From NCBI GenBank assembly GCA_958427975.1, contig CAUAEH010000064.1, positions 1 through 7,505 on the forward strand: a stretch of 7,505 bases of DNA. Reading direction: 5' to 3'. Positions within the stretch are counted from its first letter, which is position 1; each line of letters starts with the position of its first letter. A program made the translations under genes and the position numbers. Below are positions 6,158 to 7,505 of this stretch, in pieces. Under the pieces are notes generated by a model that had not been told where the DNA came from, did no database searches, and worked only from the letters and a program-made list of their open reading frames with translations. The DNA comes from an uncultured Collinsella sp. (lineage in GTDB: Bacteria; Actinomycetota; Coriobacteriia; Coriobacteriales; Coriobacteriaceae).

Positions 6158-6318
6158 TTGTAAACGGGACTTTCAAGATAGCACCTCGATCCCCGCCACC
6201 ACAGCTCCTTCACGTTCACCGGCCCTTCGGTCTAACGGATGGCGCGGCGGGGAAAAATCAACTCGTCAAACGATTTAGCATTCGCAATTCCGGCTGCATA
6301 GCGCCGGCCGTTATCACA

Positions 6319-6324
6319 TAGAAT
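6319..6324 (+). promoter_or_regulatory. Candidate -10 element for a leaderless transcript
   Basis: TAGAAT matches the -10 consensus at five of six bases and ends 9 bases before the ATG at 6334. A start 6-8 bases past the element would place the mRNA 5' end only about 1-3 bases before the ATG. No Shine-Dalgarno sequence is present in the bases before the ATG, and an in-frame TAG (6319-6321) excludes an upstream start. A clear -35 is not visible at 17 bases. Just upstream lies an imperfect inverted repeat, CCGGC (6290-6294) and GCCGG (6303-6307), that could be an operator. Confidence 0.45.
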
Positions 6325-6333
6325 CGAGCCTCC

Positions 6334-7425
6334 ATGGATACCCTCAACGATCTAAATGAGCGCGTCGACGCCTTCGTCGGCACCAGCTCCTTCGACACGC
6401 CTGCGGCGGCAAACGACCAAGCTCCCATCGATGTGCCCGCCGAGGTGCACAAGGACATCGTCGCCTCGGTCGATTTTTCCGAGGTCGAGCTTGCAGACGA
6501 GTTCACCGAGCCCCAAGTAGCCGTCACGCCCAACGGCCTGCTCCCTATGGAGCCCCTGCCCATCGACGGACGCCTGCGCAAGGCTGCCCTTCGCATGCCC
6601 GACGAGATCGAGGAGGCCAGCGGCTTCACGCTCTTTGGCCGACGCATCAAGTCGCTCATTTACACCACCGATGTCGCGGTTATCCGCAACTCCAACGCCG
6701 ACGCCGTCTTTGCGGTCTACCCTTTCACGCCGCAGCCCGCCATTACGCAAGCGCTGCTGACCGTCGCCGAGTGCCCGGTCTTTGTAGGCGTGGGTGGCGG
6801 AACTACGACCGGTAAGCGCTCCGTGCAGATGGCAGCCGTCTCCGAGATGCAGGGCGCGACGGGCTGCGTGGTCAACTCCCCCGCCACTGCCGAGATGGTC
6901 GAGCACATCACCAACATCGCCGACATCCCCGTCATCGCCACGGTCGTTCGCTGCGACGACGATGCCCACGCCAAGGTGCGCGCTGGAGCCAAGATTCTCA
7001 ACATCGCCGCCGGCAAGAACACGCCCCAGGTCCTACGCGAGCTGCGCGAGCACTATCCCAACCTGCCGCTTATCGCGCCGGGCGGCAAGACGCCCGAGAA
7101 CATTCGCGAGACCATCGCCGCCGGCGCCAACGCCATCATCTGGACACCGCCTTCGGCCCAGCAGCTACAGACCGACATGATGCAGCGTTATCGCAAGATG
7201 AAGGAAGACGCCACACCTGTCATCTCGCGCGACGACGTGCCCATTATCGACCAGGTCGCCGCCGCCGAGGTCAGCCAAGTCGAGAACATGAATCCCGATG
7301 TGCCGATTCCCGACGAAGTCATCGAGCGCGTCGCTTCGATCCACGAGCGCGTCGAGGAGCATCGCGCCAACCGCGGCCTCAAGCCGTCACTGCACGGCTT
7401 TTTCTTCCGCGGAAAGAAACGCTAG
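6334..7425 (+). CDS. TIM-barrel protein of unknown function ('hydrolase'-labelled family)
   Basis: A 363-residue soluble protein. Its core (about 100-288) reads as a phosphate-binding beta/alpha barrel: NADAVFAVYPFTPQPAITQAL (121-141), PVFVGVGGGTTTGKR (148-162), a GATGCVVNSPAT strand (174-185), DIPVIATVV (197-205), AGAKILNIAAGKNTP (217-231), PLIAPGGKTPENIRETIAAGANAIIW (245-270) and TPPS (271-274). Alternating hydrophobic strands and glycine-rich turns with the late GG and AGA signatures resemble KDPG-aldolase or ThiE/TrpF-type barrels. I recall similar proteins annotated only as 'hydrolase'; no reaction is established by the sequence. It has an acidic, probably flexible N-terminal extension (1-75, rich in Asp, Glu, Ala, Pro) and a C-terminal extension (about 290-363) with a charged helix and a basic end (FFFRGKKR). 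There is no Shine-Dalgarno site; a leaderless start is likely. It is preceded by a divergent gene and stands alone on its strand in view. Confidence 0.8.
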   Translation: MDTLNDLNERVDAFVGTSSFDTPAAANDQAPIDVPAEVHKDIVASVDFSEVELADEFTEPQVAVTPNGLLPMEPLPIDGRLRKAALRMPDEIEEASGFTLFGRRIKSLIYTTDVAVIRNSNADAVFAVYPFTPQPAITQALLTVAECPVFVGVGGGTTTGKRSVQMAAVSEMQGATGCVVNSPATAEMVEHITNIADIPVIATVVRCDDDAHAKVRAGAKILNIAAGKNTPQVLRELREHYPNLPLIAPGGKTPENIRETIAAGANAIIWTPPSAQQLQTDMMQRYRKMKEDATPVISRDDVPIIDQVAAAEVSQVENMNPDVPIPDEVIERVASIHERVEEHRANRGLKPSLHGFFFRGKKR

Positions 7426-7456
7426 CAAAACATCTTGGCCCGCCCCACAATGAACT

Positions 7457-7476
7457 GCGTCCCAAATCTTGGACGC
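7457..7476. repeat. 6-bp inverted repeat after the TIM-barrel gene
   Basis: GCGTCC (7457-7462) and GGACGC (7471-7476) pair around an 8-base loop, beginning 32 bases after the stop codon at 7423-7425. No T run follows. It lies in a short intergenic stretch (7426-7505) that shares words with the spacer near 1354-1368, so it may belong to a dispersed repeat rather than being a terminator. Confidence 0.35.
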
Positions 7477-7490
7477 CCTAAATAGCGACT

Positions 7491-7505
7491 AGGCCGCGAG
7501 GGCCT
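7491..7505 (+). terminator. Possible terminator hairpin cut by the window edge
   Basis: AGGCC (7491-7495) and GGCCT (7501-7505) pair around GCGAG, 66 bases after the TIM-barrel stop. The window ends exactly at the last stem base, so whether a T run follows cannot be seen. The GC-rich short stem is consistent with a Rho-independent terminator. Confidence 0.35.

Noticed and set aside
5944..6219. 91-codon minus-strand frame overlapping the small membrane protein gene
   Set aside because: It has no good ribosome binding site, its composition (many Arg, Ser, Trp and Cys) is unlike a real protein, and it is displaced by the 56-codon frame with a strong site and a clear membrane segment.

Overview
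The window is GC-rich and gene-dense, with well-formed Shine-Dalgarno sites in front of most genes and a codon use that leaves long antisense reading frames open. Gene content and protein style suggest a high-GC Gram-positive gut bacterium of the Coriobacteriia (Collinsella-like). This is an inference from remembered protein style, not from a search. There is no rRNA, tRNA, CRISPR array, transposase or phage gene in view.

Left part (about 57-2519, all on the minus strand): three genes read leftward in the order DUF3267-type membrane zinc-peptidase-like protein, queH, queA. The peptidase-like gene ends inside the ribosome binding site of queH, so these two are almost certainly translated from one mRNA. 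QueA converts preQ1 in tRNA to epoxyqueuosine and QueH reduces epoxyqueuosine to queuosine, so the pair performs the last two steps of queuosine modification. A perfect 13-bp inverted repeat sits at the queA stop codon.

Middle part (2520-5947, plus strand): a 132-bp divergent spacer leads into a 716-residue methionyl-tRNA-synthetase-like class I tRNA ligase, then, 41 bp later, an RNA cytosine-5 methyltransferase of the NOL1/NOP2/Sun family. The ligase keeps the MetRS fold landmarks, but several positions that bind methionine in E. coli MetRS, and the second lysine of the KMSKS loop, look replaced. It is the most interesting item here. With the queuosine genes, four of the seven genes act on tRNA or rRNA modification or charging.

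Right part (5948-7505): a 56-residue single-span membrane protein with a basic tail lies on the minus strand, convergent with the methyltransferase gene. A 191-bp divergent spacer follows, then a 363-residue TIM-barrel protein of unknown function, often labelled only 'hydrolase'. That gene has no Shine-Dalgarno site and carries a -10-like hexamer so close to its ATG that a leaderless mRNA is likely. The last 80 bases are intergenic and hold two short hairpins.
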